Source: WYEG01 sp049414625 (GTDB lineage Bacteria; Desulfobacterota; Thermodesulfobacteria; Thermodesulfobacteriales; Thermodesulfobacteriaceae). From it: a stretch of DNA of 6,849 bases. Positions within the stretch are counted from its first letter, which is position 1; every line of letters starts with the position of its first letter. The DNA is taken from positions 1 to 6,849 of the forward strand of contig JBMSAU010000019.1 in the NCBI GenBank assembly GCA_049414625.1. The letters are read 5' to 3'. This document shows positions 5,970-6,849 of the stretch, piece by piece. A program made the position numbers and the translations under genes. Below the pieces are notes generated by a model. That model searched no databases. It worked only from the letters and a program-made list of their open reading frames with translations, and was not told the DNA's origin.

Positions 5970-6849
5970 ATGAATGTAACCGTAGTTTTAATTCCAGCTC
6001 TTCCTCTGATCGCAAGCTTGGTCACCTTGATTTTCGGTAAAAGATATTTTAAGGATAAAGCTCATGTTTTGCCAGTTATTTCGTTGTTCGGAAGCTTTAT
6101 TTTATCGCTGTTTGTTTTGTATGATGTAATACAAGGTAAGACCTATAATTTTGATTTATACAGCTGGATTGTTGCCGACTCCTTAAGAGTCGGTATTGGC
6201 TTTCAAGTTGATCCGCTCTCTGCCACGATGTGTGCAATGGTGACTTCTTTATCTTTCCTTATTCATGTTTACTCAATTGGCTACATGCATGGTGACCCAG
6301 GATATTACAGGTATTTCTCATACATATCCCTCTTTACCTTCAGCATGTTGATGCTTGTTCTTGGAAACAACTTGGCTCAGCTATTCCTTGGTTGGGAGCT
6401 CGTTGGTCTTTGTTCTTATTTGCTAATCGGTTTTTGGTATGAGAAAAAAAGCGCAGCAAACGCAGCAATTAAAGCTTTTGTAGTAAACCGTGTTGGTGAT
6501 TTTGGCTTTGCCCTTGGCATATTTATGATCTTTTACTACTTAGGGACGCTTTATTACACTGAAATTTTTGAAAGACTTCCAGCTATAGAGAATGCCTATA
6601 TAGAGATTCTGGGTTACGAGGTGTCTGTGCCTTTCTTGATAGCTTTTCTTCTCTTCTGTGGCGCCATGGGAAAGAGTGCTCAATTTCCGCTCCATGTTTG
6701 GTTACCAGATGCGATGGAGGGTCCAACTCCAGTTTCCGCTTTGATCCACGCGGCAACCATGGTAACTGCTGGAGTGTTTATGGTTTCACGGCTAAGCCCT
6801 CTCTATGTAATGTCGGATGAGGCTATGGCTATGGTGGCTTTTGTAGGTG
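5970..6849 (+). CDS. nuoL: NADH-quinone oxidoreductase subunit L, 5' part
   Basis: This is the start of the ND5 homologue, the large distal antiporter-like proton pump of the membrane arm. About 293 codons are visible before the window ends; the family usually has 600 or more. Conserved features: FQVDPLSATM (78-87), SIGYMHGDPGYYRYFSY (102-118), GWELVGLCSYLLIGFW (141-156) with E143 matching the proton-channel glutamate of E. coli NuoL (E144), and MGKSAQFPLHVWLPDAMEGP (233-252) with K235 matching its K229. PTPVSALIHAATMVTAGV follows. ATGATG at 5967-5972 offers two in-frame starts; I use the second because AGGGG is 6 bases upstream. The sequence and context exclude an Mrp antiporter subunit. nuoM and nuoN are expected next. 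Confidence 0.96.
   Translation, partial: MNVTVVLIPALPLIASLVTLIFGKRYFKDKAHVLPVISLFGSFILSLFVLYDVIQGKTYNFDLYSWIVADSLRVGIGFQVDPLSATMCAMVTSLSFLIHVYSIGYMHGDPGYYRYFSYISLFTFSMLMLVLGNNLAQLFLGWELVGLCSYLLIGFWYEKKSAANAAIKAFVVNRVGDFGFALGIFMIFYYLGTLYYTEIFERLPAIENAYIEILGYEVSVPFLIAFLLFCGAMGKSAQFPLHVWLPDAMEGPTPVSALIHAATMVTAGVFMVSRLSPLYVMSDEAMAMVAFVG

Noticed and set aside
5142..6849. AT-richer nuoJ-nuoL as a horizontally acquired segment
   Set aside because: The shift in composition fits hydrophobic membrane proteins rich in Phe, Ile and Leu codons; gene order and overlaps are those of a normal nuo operon.

Overview
The window carries most of an operon for respiratory complex I (proton-pumping NADH:quinone oxidoreductase type), all on the + strand. 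The order is: four-cluster ferredoxin-like gene, nuoA, nuoB, nuoC, nuoD, nuoH, nuoI, nuoJ, nuoK, nuoL (cut by the right edge). nuoC and nuoD are separate genes. The NADH-dehydrogenase genes nuoE, nuoF and nuoG are missing from their usual place between nuoD and nuoH. The Arg codons are mostly AGG/AGA, GC is moderate to low, ribosome binding sites are purine-rich, and the genes are tightly packed. Together with the gene order this suggests a thermophilic anaerobic bacterium, perhaps of the Thermodesulfobacteriota type. That placement is an inference from style and layout, not a search result.

Layout. Bases 1-411 hold the C-terminal end of a gene that reads like scpA (condensin kleisin subunit), broken by two opposite frameshifts, each at a run of six T. 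Bases 412-532 are an A-rich intergenic region with roughly helically phased A-tracts, a perfect TTGACA and a weak -10. The predicted transcription start falls almost on the first ATG of the operon, so the first mRNA may be leaderless. From 533 to the end the genes are nearly continuous: junctions are 2-20 nt or short overlaps, except for a 42-nt gap between nuoD and nuoH.

How the genes work together. NuoB, C, D and I form the connecting arm: cluster N2 in NuoB, two 4Fe-4S clusters in NuoI, and the quinone site at the NuoB/NuoD/NuoH interface. NuoA, H, J, K and L are membrane subunits of the proton-pumping arm; nuoM and nuoN would be expected beyond the right edge. With no NADH-oxidising module in sight, this looks like the 11-subunit core type of complex I that takes electrons from ferredoxin or another carrier. 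The 16-cysteine polyferredoxin-like protein encoded directly upstream of nuoA is an attractive candidate for an input or adaptor subunit, but that role is inferred from position only. I found no mobile element, CRISPR array, RNA gene or clearly undescribed system.
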